Of a DNA stretch of 64,000 nt, positions 31,191 through 44,815 are shown piece by piece (the stretch's first letter is position 1; each line of letters starts with the position of its first letter). The position numbers and the translations under genes were made by a program. The DNA comes from Mytilus galloprovincialis (Eukaryota; Mollusca; Bivalvia; Mytilida; Mytilidae): assembly GCF_965363235.1 (NCBI RefSeq), contig NC_134851.1, forward strand, positions 38,468,321 through 38,532,320. Direction: 5' to 3'. The notes beneath the pieces are model-generated. The model was given only the letters and a program-made list of their open reading frames with translations. It had not been told where the DNA came from and searched no databases.

Positions 31191-34100
31191 ATGGCCACGA
31201 ATAAAAACATAAACGAATGTGGTAAGTAGATTAATTGAGCCTATAAATGGATCTGTCTATCAGATATGGAGTTATGAAGAGTCATTGGAAATGATTACAT
31301 TACAAAGTCATTGGAATTATTTCGATGTTTTTTTATGATTTTTTTTCATTAGAACAAATCTGTAACTGCGAGGCTTCTGACACTTCTTCCATGTACATTG
31401 CATATGATGATTATTCTGACACATTGAAGTCTCATCAAAGAACCATGTCCTGAGAAAATATGGTTCCTCTACAAAGGAGGTTTAAATATGAGTTGGATTA
31501 ATATTAGATTACAAATTCATATGAAGATGATAGAAAAAGAACAGTTAAACTGAGACCCATATAAATATATTCCGCTATGTTGAAAGACTGTATAAAGTCA
31601 AATTATAAAAATACCAAATGTTTAGTCTCAATGAAAACTTGTAAGATTTACACAGCTACATTGTATGTTGTTCAATAGGTGCAATTTTGGTACTGTAACA
31701 TTATAGTATGCATTGACAACTTGATAAAGAATGGGGGAAAAGTTGTCCAAACTTGCCAACCTGTCTTTCTTCTTCTACATTATTATGAAGTAATATTATT
31801 TTTTGTTTTTTTCTGAAATTTCATTTTGGGAATCAGATTTACAAATTTGCAAGAAAATGTATGATATACAAATGTACAATATGACAGCTGCCTTCACTAG
31901 AACAGATATTCAGTCTTCCCGCTGAACTGCGCATGTTAAATCTACAGGCCCGCAACTCAATTAAAATTTTTTTTTAATTAGATTCTGTTGGCCTGTAGGT
32001 CTGATTTTTACAGGCCTGAGAGCAATTTTACCAGCCTGGGCTGCCACTCGTCATGAAGACTGGATATATGGCAATGCATTAAAAGTGCAACTGTTTGGGA
32101 AATAAGTAAATGGTGTTGTATTCATTAGTACATTGAATTTCTTACTGTTATCAGTATAATAACATCCTGTTTTACATGGCTGATTTTTTTGTGCTGTTAC
32201 TATGGATTCATTTTTTTAGTGGGTATTAATTTTTGTGGATTCAGTAAACATTGCATTTTTTTGTGATTATTTAATTTCATGGTTTTGCAATAGTATGAAT
32301 ACACATCTATAGAACATTTGTATTACGTTGAACACTTGAATTCGTGGAAAACATATACCCACGAAATCCTCGACAATTGATATTCCCAGAATAGAAATGA
32401 ATCCACAGTACATTTTTCATTTTTTTGTATGTCAATGTACTTAAGGAGGTACATGTAGACCTAGGTTAAGGGAAATAACTCTTAAAATCATCAGTACGTT
32501 TTTGTCAACCATTTTCAAAAATATATTCTAAGCTTCTAGGTTACATAGATTATTTTCAATCTGTTTCAGGTAAATGCTTAAAATACATTGATGAACTTGA
32601 CTTTTACAAACGCTTAACTAAAGAATTATCTCCTTGAACCAAGGTCTACCCCCTTAGTAGATATATAGGAAGATGTGGTGTGAGTGCCAATGAGACAACT
32701 CTCCATCCAAATAACAATTTATAAAAAGTAAGCCATTATAGGTCAATGTACGGCCTTCAGCACGGAGCCTTGGCTCACACCGAACAACAAGCTATAAAGG
32801 GCCCCAAAATTACCAGTATAAGACCATTCAAACGGGAAAACCAACGGTCTAATGTTTAAACTCTTTTTGAAAACAACTGTAATTCGTGTCTTTTAAGGTT
32901 GGTTCTACCATGCCCCTGCTAAACCAAAGGTACCATCAGAGCCTGTGCCATTACCAGCAACCTCACAAATCCCAGGACTGAATGCTGAAATAGAGGGACA
33001 ATACCAGGATGATCCAATTAAACCATTGTTCCGTGAAACAGATTCTAAATATATCAGACTGGCCAAACAAGGTGGTCGACAAAGTAAGACAATCTTGTTA
33101 TAATATTTCTATTCTAATATATATATAGACCTATAATTATACGGTTGTCTTTTGATTTATGCTAGATATTTAAATTAAAAGTGTAGCCATATTAGGTGAA
33201 CAATTTATATTAATTTAATCTAAGTTTTGGGTTAAATGTTGTCTGTTCATCTTCTTCTTTCCATGATGTTGTCTGTCTTTCTTTATTACATGTATAAGAT
33301 AACCACAGAATATAAATTTATGACATAAAATTTGTTTATATCATTACTTTCTTTTTAATAAATTATATGATGATTAATCATGTTAATAAAAAGTTGAGTG
33401 TTTTGATGAGTAATGTCTAATTTGATTGTTTTTGTGAATTGTAGATCTGTTACAGTTCAAAGAAAATCCAAACATGCGTGAAAGGGCACCAAAAGGTTAT
33501 CCCAGGCCTGATTGGTTTTATCTTGAGGATAATGCCCTGGAGGATGCTGAATTGAAAAGGACTGAACAGTAAGAGATTTAAAAAAAAAATTAAACTGTCT
33601 TTGGTAGCAAACGTACATGAACAAGTTCTTTAACGATGCATGTCATTTAGAAAGGATGTTGGATTGATTTTGATGTTACCAAAAAACATGAAAAAGTCAA
33701 TTGATACCATAGGGCATTCAAAACTTTTAAGATGAAAAGAAACTGACAACGTCATGGCAAAAACGAATAGCATCAAACAGACAAAATTCAAGTCCACAAA
33801 ACACCAAAGCATATAGAGCTACAAATTTCCTTGTGTTTAGTAACTTTAGTTAGTTTCCTGTTTGTTATTTTTTCTTTTCTTTTGTAGAATCAATCATGAC
33901 ATTGAATATCAATACATGGTTCCTGAATATATGGTTCATGAGGAATGGAAACCTGAAACAGACTGCTATGAGAGACCAAGAAGGCAACCCTTCTCCTTTG
34001 ACAGGTTATCAGCATTTGAGAGGGATGGAGATACAGTTACAGATAAGACAGTTAAATTACCAGAAGTTAAAAAACCGGGTTTTGGTGTTCGTAGTGCTAA

Positions 34101-36974
34101 GCCATTGAAGACAAAGCCAAGACCACAAGAAAGGACTAAACCATCAACAATAGCTAAACAGTCCCAGTTAGAACTGGAACGACCTCATCTTAAATATTTA
34201 CCATTGTAAGCATAAATTTAGATTTTTTTTTTGGATATTCATTATTACTAAAACCTTTTTGAAATATATACAGAAATTAGAGTTCAGTGTCTTCCACATT
34301 GTCTAAACTTGGTTTCATTCTGAAAATTTTATTACAGAAAGTGTTTTATATTGTAAAGCATTTCTTTTTAACAGATTTTCTCCTTTGCAACAACTGATTT
34401 GCTGTTTTAGCATTATTTGTCAGAACCAGACTGGAAATGTAACAAAAACAGCATTTCTAATTTTTTATTCAAAAAAGTACCTACAGCTTGTCTCAGATTT
34501 TTTCATATATTGATATTGGAATAAAATATCATAGATTTTTGATTATCAATATAAAATTTTGTTTGCAAGAGAAAGATATATATTTTGTGTCAAGTAGCTG
34601 ATATTTTTTATTATATCTCTGTTACAAATTCTGAAAATATATATTTTACAATGTTTAAGGTGGTACCTAACACTACAGGGAGATAACTCTGTAAAGTCAG
34701 CTAAACGTTTTAATTATGTTGTGTTGTAAAAGGAATATTAAGCTTCTCAATGATCAAATTTGGTGTTTGTCAAACTGCTATATAACCAGTGTATTTTTTC
34801 TGACAAAACAGTTGGTTCAAATTTTTTGAAATTTTTATGTTTGTTAAGGGGTCAAAGTAAATAATTTGACAACATTTTATGAAAATTAAACGAGCCAAAT
34901 TAATTTTAGTGAAAGTGTTGGGTACCACCTTAATATGGGATGAATGATTCAGAAACCCTATAGTTTTAACTTTGGCTGTCTCTCTGTCAGCAATTTTTGT
35001 AAAATATGTAAAATATGTTATCGTGAATTGATGTCGTGTTTCAAAACTTTTCTGTTTGTTTTCATTTTCAAAATGACTTAGAATCTTCAGAAACAATGCT
35101 ACCCTAACATGAATTAAAATATATAGATGCTTAAATCTGTTTCATTAGATCTCTGCTGGATAGTTGTCATATTGGAAACCATACCACATCTCATTGTCTT
35201 ATAAAATTAAAAAAAAAAAAAATTTTATTTACAGACCTGAGGGTGATACAAATGGAAATGGCAAACCATCTATGTCAAAGATCCTAGGATATGAATATGA
35301 GAAAAAATGGCATGACGATATCAACAAATGGCAATTTAAACAAGATAAACTGAGAGCACAACATAAAGCCATGTTAAACGAACAGGAAAAAGAACAAGGG
35401 GCATCAGAATACAGATCAACCTTTGGCAAACCAGCAAGACCCCAATATGTCCAAGAGTAAGTATAATATAACAAGCATCCCATATAACCAACATTCAACA
35501 AACCTAATTCCAGTAGAGCACAATTTCCCTGAACTATTCAGAAAATATTGCAATGTTTTTATAAATTTCGAAAATAAGACAATATCACATTAGCTATTAG
35601 GAAGTCTTACATTTTTGCAAGTTCAAGAGTAATTTTCCTTCTTAGAATATCTGCAGTCTTAAAATTAGGTAACTGTATTGTATTTTAAGCTCCGACGGCA
35701 TCAATTGGGGATTTGATAGTCGCAAATTAAGTTTACTGACGACGCATTATCTCCATTCTAATGAAACTGACAGAAAACACTGTTAAAACATGTATTTAAA
35801 ATCTGTCATATGCCGTCTGCGCTTGCGCGTACGTTCCATAGCATCAATTGTCAATTGATGCCTTGTAAATAAGTGACGTTATCCAATCAAAATGAACGTT
35901 ACAAAGGTTGTTGCATTAGAATTCGCAATACGGTGTACTAAATACATAGATGAATTTCTGAATTGAAAGTATAAAATGTAAAATTGAGAATGGAAATGAG
36001 GAAGTATAAAATGTATTTGTTTTACTCACACTATCAAAATCAAAATGTAGTCAAATTCTACTAATAGCTGAATATTAAAGAGTTTAAATCATACACTGAA
36101 AACATTTTCAACAATTCTACAGATTTTAGACAATTAATTTCAGTGTAACATTGAACATGTGGTGTAAAACAAATATTTACATGTTTATTTTAGAATGTAC
36201 ATTGAAGGAGGTTGATAGTCAAAATGAATTAATTTGTATCTTAGAAACTAAATTCCCGGAGCTATACACATGAAAATATATTATTGTTGCTTTTTACAGA
36301 AAAGGAAGAAAAGTATATGATACAAGATCGTATAAATCACCAACTACAGACAAAGCAGTGAATCAAGAAAAAGAATTGTTTAAATTAACAAGGTATGATT
36401 CTTAATTATCATTATAGTGAAATTTTTGAGAAGGCATTGATAAAAACTCGACTTAATTACACAAAATAACCAAAAAGGCATCCGTAGTTCTGACCCGTAC
36501 CATAATGAAATGAATTATTAAATGTCGGCCAATAACCAGGTATTAAGCAAATGAAAGGAACGAAAAAAGATAGAAATAAGTGATAGTTCTATGTATTTTA
36601 AATTTGTACAAAATTATTTTAACTTTAAACAGCTTGAAAGATTTATTAATAAATGGGTAATGAGGTTTTAAATTGACTTTCCATGCAAGAGATGTTACAT
36701 TTATATTTCAGATTTTACATCAGATTTACCACATATTGCAACTTTTTTTACTGTAATGCAGTTCGCTGCATGATTTCTGTAGAACTAATGTTGCTCATCA
36801 AGAAACCTAAAATTCTAAATTAGTAATTAAATCAAGGGTTCATAATTTAAAATTTAATAAAGATATACAATATAATAATTATTTTTCAGATTCAAGAATG
36901 TTGGTTCCAAGATAGATTCTCACAATCCACTAGTAACCTCAAATTCAAACAGACCAGCAGTAGCCAGTCATTAA
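31191..36974 (+). CDS. C7orf57-like protein of unknown function
   Basis: Seven exons join in frame: 31191-31221, 32898-33083, 33445-33568, 33888-34205, 35235-35456, 36300-36392 and 36890-36974, giving 352 residues. The product matches the vertebrate C7orf57 family over several blocks in the same order: GWFYHAPAK near residue 11, SQIPGL, ETDSKYIRLAKQGGR, PDWFYL, and PEYMVHEEW, then RRQPFSFD. The rest is charged, proline- and lysine-rich and probably disordered, with a predicted helical segment around KKWHDDINKWQFKQDK. There is no signal peptide or membrane segment. No function is established to my knowledge. A poly(A) signal AATAAA lies at 37197-37202. The short first exon (31 bases) leaves phase 1. 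Confidence 0.87.
32441..32657. mobile_element. TTAA-type MITE, family C (copy 2, inverted)
   Basis: It runs from TTAAGGAGGTACATGTAGAC to GGTCTACCCCCTTAG and is the reverse complement of 19719-19936. The right TTAA has changed to TTAG. It lies in intron 1 of the C7orf57-like gene. Confidence 0.8.
32665..32855. repeat. Dispersed repeat family D (long fragment)
   Basis: It contains GATGTGGTGTGAGTGCC, AATGAGACAACTCTCCATCC, GTCAATGTACGGCCTTCAGC, CACACCGAACAACAAGC and ATAAAGGGCCCC in order. It is the best-preserved representative of this part of the family in the window, beside the copy at 38030-38320. Confidence 0.82.
34655..34933. mobile_element. TTAA-type MITE, family A (copy 3, complete)
   Basis: 279 bp, with TTAAGGTGGTACC and GGTACCACCTTAA ends, collinear with 21178-21458. 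It lies in intron 4 of the C7orf57-like gene. Confidence 0.9.
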
Positions 36975-38029
36975 CATGGGCAGGCAGTGGCATTTCATCC
37001 CCACAGACAGACAATGGCAGGCCATTGAAAATAACAATTACCGAAAAATAAGATATCCAATTGGACCATCTTTAAAATATTTGTATTGCCTATAAATTTA
37101 TATACCACAGAAACAATTAACAAGCTTAAGTTAATTATCAATCAGAGATATTTTTTCATCATGAGCAAATTGTGAATGGTTTGCAGTTTGGGAAAAAATA
37201 AAATATGGTTTATTTTGAGGGACTTATGTATAGCTTACCACTCAGTGCACTTATGTAATGATTTAAATGAAAACATCTTTGATAAGGGGTCAGTTATTTT
37301 GTTGTTAATTATTTTCATTTTGTTTTTGAAGTTTTTATGGCAGATTGTATATTTTTTTTCCCAGTTTTAACAAGTGCCTTGTTTCCAATGATTTTAAAAC
37401 TATTGTTACTTTTTTTTATTGCATCATTTTAGAAGGTTTATTTTTATAGTCAAATGATATCTTAATTTAATTTTGAGGATTTAAAATCTTTGATCTTGCC
37501 AAAAAAAAAACAAATTCATCACTCTAAGCTAATCAGCAATATATATGTTCATTGTGATTTACAGTACACTAGCAAAACTTTATTTTTAATTGAGATCAAT
37601 GTTGTAAATGGGAGATAATTCAAGTCGAAAAATTGTGGTGTAGGGGAGATAATTCAAGTTGAAAATTGTCCATGCATTAATATACATTGGCTACCTTCAT
37701 TTAGTATACATTATGTATATGTCTTGTATGTTTATTTCTATTAGAGGTCAGATTATTGTCAAAAGAAAGTATTATTTTATTTTTTGACTTTTCATAACAT
37801 TATACTTTTATATTATAAGAAAATTACTGTTGTTGAATTTTCTTTACATTTGTTAAAATATATATTTTTTTCAAAAGAGTTTATGTACTACATAATTATT
37901 TTTGCATTTGAAGTTGTTGTGCAATTTTGAATGTAGATAAAATAAAGAGAGAATGATAAAAATGTTTAATATCTATTTTCTTGATATAGGGCCTTTCAGT
38001 TGTAACTTTTATAGATAGATATAAGAAAG

Positions 38030-38320
38030 AATATGTGGTATGAGTGCCTATGAGACAACTCTCAATCAAAGTCACAATTTGTAAAAGTAAACCATTATAA
38101 GTCAAAGTAAGGCGTTCAATACAGAGCCTTATCTTACACCTAACAGCAAGCTATAAAGGGCCCAAAATATGTGTAAAACCATTCTAACAAATAAACCAAC
38201 AGTCTATTCTATATAAAAAAAAAGAAACAAGAAATAGTTTCCTGACTTGAGACAGGTGTATTTATTTATTAGTGGTTGAGGCTGGAGTACCAAAGAGAAC
38301 TAACAACCTCAGCCAGAGTT
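38030..38320. repeat. Dispersed repeat family D
   Basis: It contains AATATGTGGTATGAGTGCC, GAGACAACTCTCAATC, AGGCGTTCAATACAGAGCC, CAAGCTATAAAGGGCCC and a GACTTGAGACAGGTG block. Confidence 0.8.
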
Positions 38321-40114
38321 CAAATGAGAATATATTTCAAGAAAATTTCACATCAGTAGTATGATTTTTAGTAGTGGGGTACTGAATTTTCAGTTAATTC
38401 ATTGGTGTTTGTGAACCTTGAATCAAAGTGTTTCACTACAGACTTTTTTCTATTGTCTTGTATGCAGAATTGGTTAAAACCATGAAATAAAGTATGTAAA
38501 AATGTATCAATGGAATTCAATTGAGAACTCATGCTACTTAAAATTGGCACCAAGGAACATAACGGAATATACAGTAATTCAGACAATAAGAGTAAACACC
38601 ACATTGTTGGTACATAAATGATGTTCATAGTTTGTTGTTATCCTCTGAAACTAAATTTAACCAAACATGTCTAGAGGTACTGTCTGTCTAGGGTGCTATA
38701 AACAGTTTCGTATAAAAAACTAGGGGTTATTCCCCGACTAAATTTAACCATGCAGGGAAACCCCTGTTTATTTAATCAATTGGTGAAAAAGTATCATGTT
38801 TTTTGTATTTGATTGTAAAAATCAGTTAATTAGCTTTCAATTAAAACAGATTGAATGATTGAAATAATTTTAGAAATTATATTAAATATACATGTTTTGA
38901 GGGGAGACAACACTGTAAACATCCTGTTTTTTTGGCAGTGAAAATTGAAAACTTATTTGCAGCCACTGTAGCTCTTTTCTGAGCAGGAGACCGTACCCTG
39001 AAACAAGATTTTTTTGAAAGGCCAGGTAAAAACCTACAAAATTCATACAGTTTTGATTATGAAAAATGTGCATGGATCATGTCTTCATGGCTGTGCACAT
39101 GACCTTGTTTCAAGTTTTTTATGTTAAAATTATACCTTTTTTTCCCCCATGTTCATTGGATGGTGGTTTTTAATATATTAAAAGTTCACATTTTTTTATT
39201 TCATTATAAACTAGAGAACATTCTGATTCCAGTAATATCTAGTTTTATACAAGTATCTTTATTAATCAGTCCACCACTAAGGGTCACTTATACATGGTCC
39301 CTCAAAATGTGACATCATAGAAAAAAACTGTTGATTGCACCCCTACCATCATGGCTAAAAATAAAAAAAATAAATAGAATGAAATCAGTACCCCCACAAA
39401 TAAAAATTTGACATGACCATAGAGCTATCAGTATTTACTCTTTATCTTTTTTTAATATTTGTCTATTATCTTGAATACATGGAGAGAATTATAAAATACA
39501 AAACATGATCAGCAACAACAAGATCTATAAATATAATAGATAATGAAAACCTGCTGTAAACTATAAGGATTGGAGTTATTTCCCCTAAGTGTTGATTTTT
39601 GCCAATCTTTTGTGTGTTTGCTTCTCATCTAGAAAGCTGTTTATAATAGATAAAGAAGAACTTGAATAGCAAAAATAATCAACAGGACAAGATCTACAAA
39701 TTGTTGACTCCTTATTAGATTTATTTCCCCTCACTCATGATTTTACCCATGTTTTCATTTAGTCCAAAACTAAGTAACTATACAGTAGATGAAGACTAGT
39801 TTCAAACAATAAAAGTTAAAAAGAACAAGATCTGTAAAAATATGAACATGGCCAGAAATTTTAGTCGACATCATATAGAAGATATAAAGTTATTTGGTGA
39901 TGATTTGTACCCTACTTTTACATATTATTTAACAAATACTAGTCATGCTAGTAGTCAAAAACTTTAAAATAAAAAAAAATGCCAAAACTTGTGTAGACAA
40001 AAATTTCAAGCAGTAAATATGATCAGAAGAAAAGGATCTGCAACATGGCCAGAGATAAAAATAAAAACAACCTTTTAATAGGAGTTGATGCCCTTGGATG
40101 ACGTATTTCCCCTT

Positions 40115-40595
40115 TTGTCGAGCCGTCGATTTTTGTCGAAAAAGCTAGACATAGCAATCCTTCATATCGTCAGCGTCGTCGGCGTCCACAAATATTCACT
40201 CTGTGGTTAAAGTTTTTGAAATTTTAATAACTTTCTTAAACTATCCCAGATTTCTACCGAACTTGGACAGAAGCTTGTTTATGAACATAAAATAATATCC
40301 AGAAGTAAATTTTGTAAAAATAAAATCCTGTTTTTCCGTATTTTACTTATAAATGGCCTTAGTTTTTCTTCCAGTAAACATTACATTTAGTCTGCAGTCA
40401 TAGTTTTTAAAACATTTATTATATTCATAAATTATCCTGGGTTTTTACCAAATTTGGACAGAAGCTTTTTACAACCAAAAGATAGTATAGAGAGGAATAT
40501 TTTTATTAATTTTTTTCCACAATTTTGTCGAGCCTGCGATTAACAGCAAAGGTAGGCGATACACCTGGTTCCGCGGAACCCTTACGATTGTTTTT
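40115..40595. repeat. Dispersed repeat related to 2455-3230 (opposite orientation)
   Basis: Begins TTTTGTCGAGCCGTCGA, contains two ACTTGGACAGAAGCTT-like units about 190 bases apart, and ends GGTTCCGCGGAACCCTTACG. The internal units are the reverse complement of those at 2591-3188. Confidence 0.78.
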
Positions 40596-41286
40596 GCATA
40601 TTAAATCAAAACTATAACAGCTATCCATTTTTTTTTAAATTTGGTGTTTACTTCTAGCATTGGCAAACAAATCACGTTTTTTTTGTTATTTATCAAGATA
40701 GACTACACACATACATTGGCAAGACGAGACTTAAAAAATTAGTCAATATTGCATAAATCGTCAGTTTACTCCTAACAAGTGTTATTGCACTAATTGTAAA
40801 CCCTGTTTTATATGTTAGGCAAAAACTATGGTAATTTTTCAATATTCTTTTATATTATGTGCCCAATATCTACTATTCGTTCATATTCTAGCACCCGATT
40901 AATTGATTCTTTATTTGTTTGCCCTTTATTACTCTATTCTCTATATCTGCTATCTGTGGTCTATATTCTGTATATTTGACCCATATCCATTCCCTGATTA
41001 TACCATAGTACTACGTAACGTTCATTTTACTATGTTATATCGCTTTCACACTGCTGCAATGCTTTACTTTGATAAACAAATGTCGTCTTGTAAGAATTAC
41101 ATGTATAACACGAGGTATAATAACTACACGCGATGTAAGATAAGATATCTATTGGCTGGAGGACAAATTTGTCCTGACATGACCGTTGGCCGGACTGTAT
41201 ACGGAAGTCATGTACTTCGAATTGATATTCAATATATAGACAGAATATTTCACTCATTTTTATATTTGACCTCATACAGTAACGAA

Positions 41287-44200
41287 ATGTTCAAACAAGT
41301 TCGTAAATTTGTTTTTATTTGCATCGTCTGTTTCGTAGTTTGTTCGGCTGCAAGTAAAGCAAATGGTAACTCTAAGAACAAATCAAAGCGTAAAGAAATG
41401 AAAATTGAAACTTTGAAGAAGGTTGAATGCGCAGACGACAAATCAGCACAGTTGGGAAGTGTTGTACATTTTCATTATAAGTTGTCTGTAGAAGGCCACC
41501 CAGACATAATAGAGTCCACGTAAGTATTTCTGACTTCTTAAAATTTACATAAAAAATAGGGCCTAGATGGGGTTTAAGGAAAAGGGAATTATAGACAAAA
41601 AAGTGCAGAAAAATATTAATGTAGAAAAATTAAAGACTACAGAACAATGATGTGCTAAAATATAAAAAATAGAGAATGAGAAGAATGGGTAAAATAAATG
41701 AAAGATAGAGAAAAACGGTATAAAAATTATAAATAAAAAAGACATCTTAACATGAGGGTCTAGATGGGGTATACAGAATAGAGAATAATAGGGACAAAAT
41801 GACGAAGTAAATGTCGGACAAAATTAAAGAAAAGAGATAATTCGGAGTTAATATATAAAGGTTAGTGAAGATTGTGCAACATAAATTGAAGGATAGAAAA
41901 ACGGTGTTAACATTAAAAATGGAAATAAAGGATGGACCCCATTCAGAACTTTAAAGATGGTTAGAAGTGAAGTACATGTATGTAGAAACGCTTCCTTGTA
42001 AATTGACTAAAACGTTTAAGTATAAGTTACGACCGTTTTCATGTGATGAAAGTCCACTCTTTGGTTTGATTGCTTCTTGGTGTTTTAGACCACTTTCAGC
42101 GTTATTGGCCATCTCGTGGCGGTCATGTTATTTTTTTAGTGGATAACCAAAGTACTACATGTCATATTTATTCTGATCATTGATGAAAAATATATTTTCA
42201 ACTTCAGAGATTCAATGCCTTATTTTCGTGTAAAAGTGTTGATCGAAACGCATCGCATGATCAACGTTTTATAAACAACAATCATAAAATTACGAAATGA
42301 AGCATATTGCATGCTTAAAAAATATGCTTAGAAGTCAAATCAAGCCTTAATTTGTTTTAATTCTTTGGTTCATTCTAGAGCAACTATATATCAATTGTTC
42401 TAACAATGTAAAGTGTGCTAAGATTCATCCAACCGCGGTTTATGGATATTTTCAACCGAAACTACATGTATATCAGCAGTATATTTTCTTTTCTGAATAT
42501 GCAAGCTGCAGACCATGTTACTTAATTCAGTATATATCCAAATGTTTTTTTCAATCTTGTCTTTTACCTGTGATTAAAATTTATTTCCTTTTTACAGATA
42601 CGAAGATGGAAACAATGCTCAAGATAAAGGCGTTGTACATATGCTGACTAAAGGAGTGACACTGAAGGGGCTGGTAAAAGGGATCCCTGGAATGTGTGTG
42701 GGAGAAATAAGAAGACTGACGATTCCACCACATATGGCGTTTGGTTCTAAGGGAAATGGTAAGTTAACCAACATAGATTTTTATCTTAGTTTTATTTTTT
42801 TATATCAAAATAAGGGATGAGACATCTACTCATCAAAATCCATAAATGATTATGACATACACATTTGTATGTTATTAACAGAGATAAGTAGAGCGAAGTT
42901 CCTGATTGGAGACTTTCACGAGAATATAGCTTGATTTAAACTTAGTCATTTTTTTTATCCAAACCTTCTCCATTTAATCCCCATCTTTTGAAAAAACGAA
43001 AAAGGTACATAAAGAATGCAGAATAAAATTAGTTAAGAAAAAAAGAACTGTTATCTACAACGGAAAACAGATTAAGAGAACGAAAAGAAAGATTCCGGCA
43101 ATATTGAATACAATACATTTATTTCCTGTGCCTGAGGGAAACATGAAGATTTGTGTTACATTGAATATATGTACCAGCTGAAGCCCGCCTGCAGGTGCGG
43201 AATTTTCTGGCTGTGTAGAAGATCCATTTGTGACATTCGGCTGTTTGCTGCTTTTTTGGTTGGGTTGTTGTCTCTTTGACACATTTGACATTTTCATTCT
43301 CAATTCTATTGTCGCTAATATTGATTTATTTGTATTTCAGACCGTTTCCCACCTGGAGCCACTGTGATTTATGAAATAGAGTTACTTGACGCCAAGCCAG
43401 CTGATGAAGTTTTACAAAGATTTACACGCGCTGATCTCAATGAAGATGGTGTTTTGGATGTAACAGAGGTAGGTTTTCTATCAGATTTGGTTGGTAAAAA
43501 TCCTTAAATAAAAAAAAAAAGAAAAGAAAATGTGATTCAGAATCAAATTCAATATGATTGCTAACGATACAAAAAGAAGGTGTGGTATGATTACCAATGA
43601 GACAACTCTCAACAAGCCTGTTATATTTGATGCAACCAAGGGGCGGATCCAGTCATTTTCAAAAGAAGGATTCCCAACCCAAGACAAAAAAATAGGGGAA
43701 AGGGGTTCCAACTATACAGAATATTTACGCAGTCACTCCGCTGAATAGCTGAAATGTGCCTCTATATCCATTACGAAGAGAAGACGGCATCGAAATTTCG
43801 CTCTATAGAAATACATCGTTTGAAGTGTAGGACCTTGGAAGAACTTTATGCAGAAATCCGTCATGAACTTAAGAACAACCGTGATGATTTTAAACTTAAA
43901 ACTTGCTATACGAATATACTAAATTTTAAATTTTTTTAGTACTTTTTGTAATAGTGTACGTGCCTTTTTCGTACGTTTTTATTAATAAACATCAGTCTAG
44001 AGGATTTCAGATGCCGTTTAGTTACTTTTACTTGTCTTGTATGCTGACTTAAACTGGCATTATTTAGTTTTTGGGTGTATTAATTTGTTATTATGTTTTA
44101 AACCTATACAACAATTGAGTAAAAATGTGTTAAAAAATTATTAAATCCATTTACATATAGATCGTAGCTTAAATAAAATTGAGAATGGAAATGGGGAATG

Positions 44201-44815
44201 TGTCAAAGAGACAACAACCCGACCATGCATTGAATAGACAACAGCAGAAGGTCACCAACAGGTCTTCAATGCAGCGGAAAACTCCCGCACCCGGAGGCGT
44301 CCTTCAGCTGACCCCTAAACAAATAAATATACTAGTTCAGTGATAATGAACGCCATGTACTAAACTCCAAATTGTACAAAAGAAACTAAAATTAAAAACA
44401 AAACAAGACTAACAAAGGCCAGAGGCTCCTGACTTGGGACAGGCGCAAAAATGTTGCGGGGTTAAACATGTTTATGAGATCTCAACCCCCCCCCCCCCCC
44501 TCTCTAATACCTCTAGCCAATGTAGAAAAGTAAACGTTAAATGTTGACATGATTTATAAATCGACTTGAACAAAGTTATAATTTTCGTTCTTACATTGTA
44601 TACTATAGTTGGAAGCTGTAATGAGCATTGCTATGAAGGATGGTAATTTTCCAATGGCAGATGATCCAGCAATAATGGAAGGGATGTTGAATGAACTATT
44701 TCAATTCGCCGACAAAAACAAGGATGGCGGCATTAGCACGGATGAGTTTAGGACAATGCTCAAATTACAAAATAATTTAGGTGGTAAAAGAACCAAGTCA
44801 AAGCAAGAACTGTAA
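41287..44815 (+). CDS. Secretory-pathway FKBP with two EF-hands (FKBP14/FKBP7-like)
   Basis: Family members act in the ER as peptidyl-prolyl isomerases and calcium-binding chaperones, for example on collagen. Four exons join in frame: 41287-41519, 42598-42758, 43341-43468 and 44609-44815, giving 242 residues. The start at 41287 gives a signal peptide (FVFICIVCFVVCSA). The FKBP fold is marked by VVHFHYKLS, GMCVGEIRRLTIPP and PPGATVIYEIELL. EF-hand loops are DLNEDGVLDVTE (163-174) and DKNKDGGISTDE (209-220). The tail KQEL resembles an ER-retention signal. Several active-site positions differ from FKBP12: the pocket tryptophan (W59) is leucine and Y82 is phenylalanine, so isomerase activity may be weak. 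The last acceptor (TACTATAG) is weak but required by frame. AATAAA lies at 44862-44867. Confidence 0.88.
44180..44540. repeat. Dispersed repeat with GTCAAAGAGACAACAACCCG block and poly-C
   Basis: It starts GAATGGAAATGGGGAATGTG, has AGGTCTTCAATGCAGCGG, CTCCCGCACCCGGAGGCG, AGAGGCTCCTGACTTGGGAC and GCGGGGTTAAACATGTTT, then a poly-C run and ACCTCTAGCCAATGTAGAA. A reverse fragment (GGTTGTTGTCTCTTTGACAC) lies at about 43170-43290 in the previous intron. Confidence 0.8.

Larger units (their letters stand above)
36975..41286. other. Spacer between the C7orf57-like and FKBP genes
   Basis: After the 3' UTR this is AT-rich DNA with no supported gene. It contains a family D repeat (38030-38320) and a copy of the 2.5 kb-region repeat (40115-40595). 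An open frame from 40903 runs into the FKBP start and is probably untranslated leader. Confidence 0.5.

Noticed and set aside
40903-41286. Upstream extension of the FKBP reading frame
   Set aside because: It lacks family similarity and would bury the signal peptide that begins at 41287; treated as leader.
43754-43939. 61-residue frame in FKBP intron 3
   Set aside because: Plausible residue mix but no recognised family, no splice support, and it adjoins repeat fragments.
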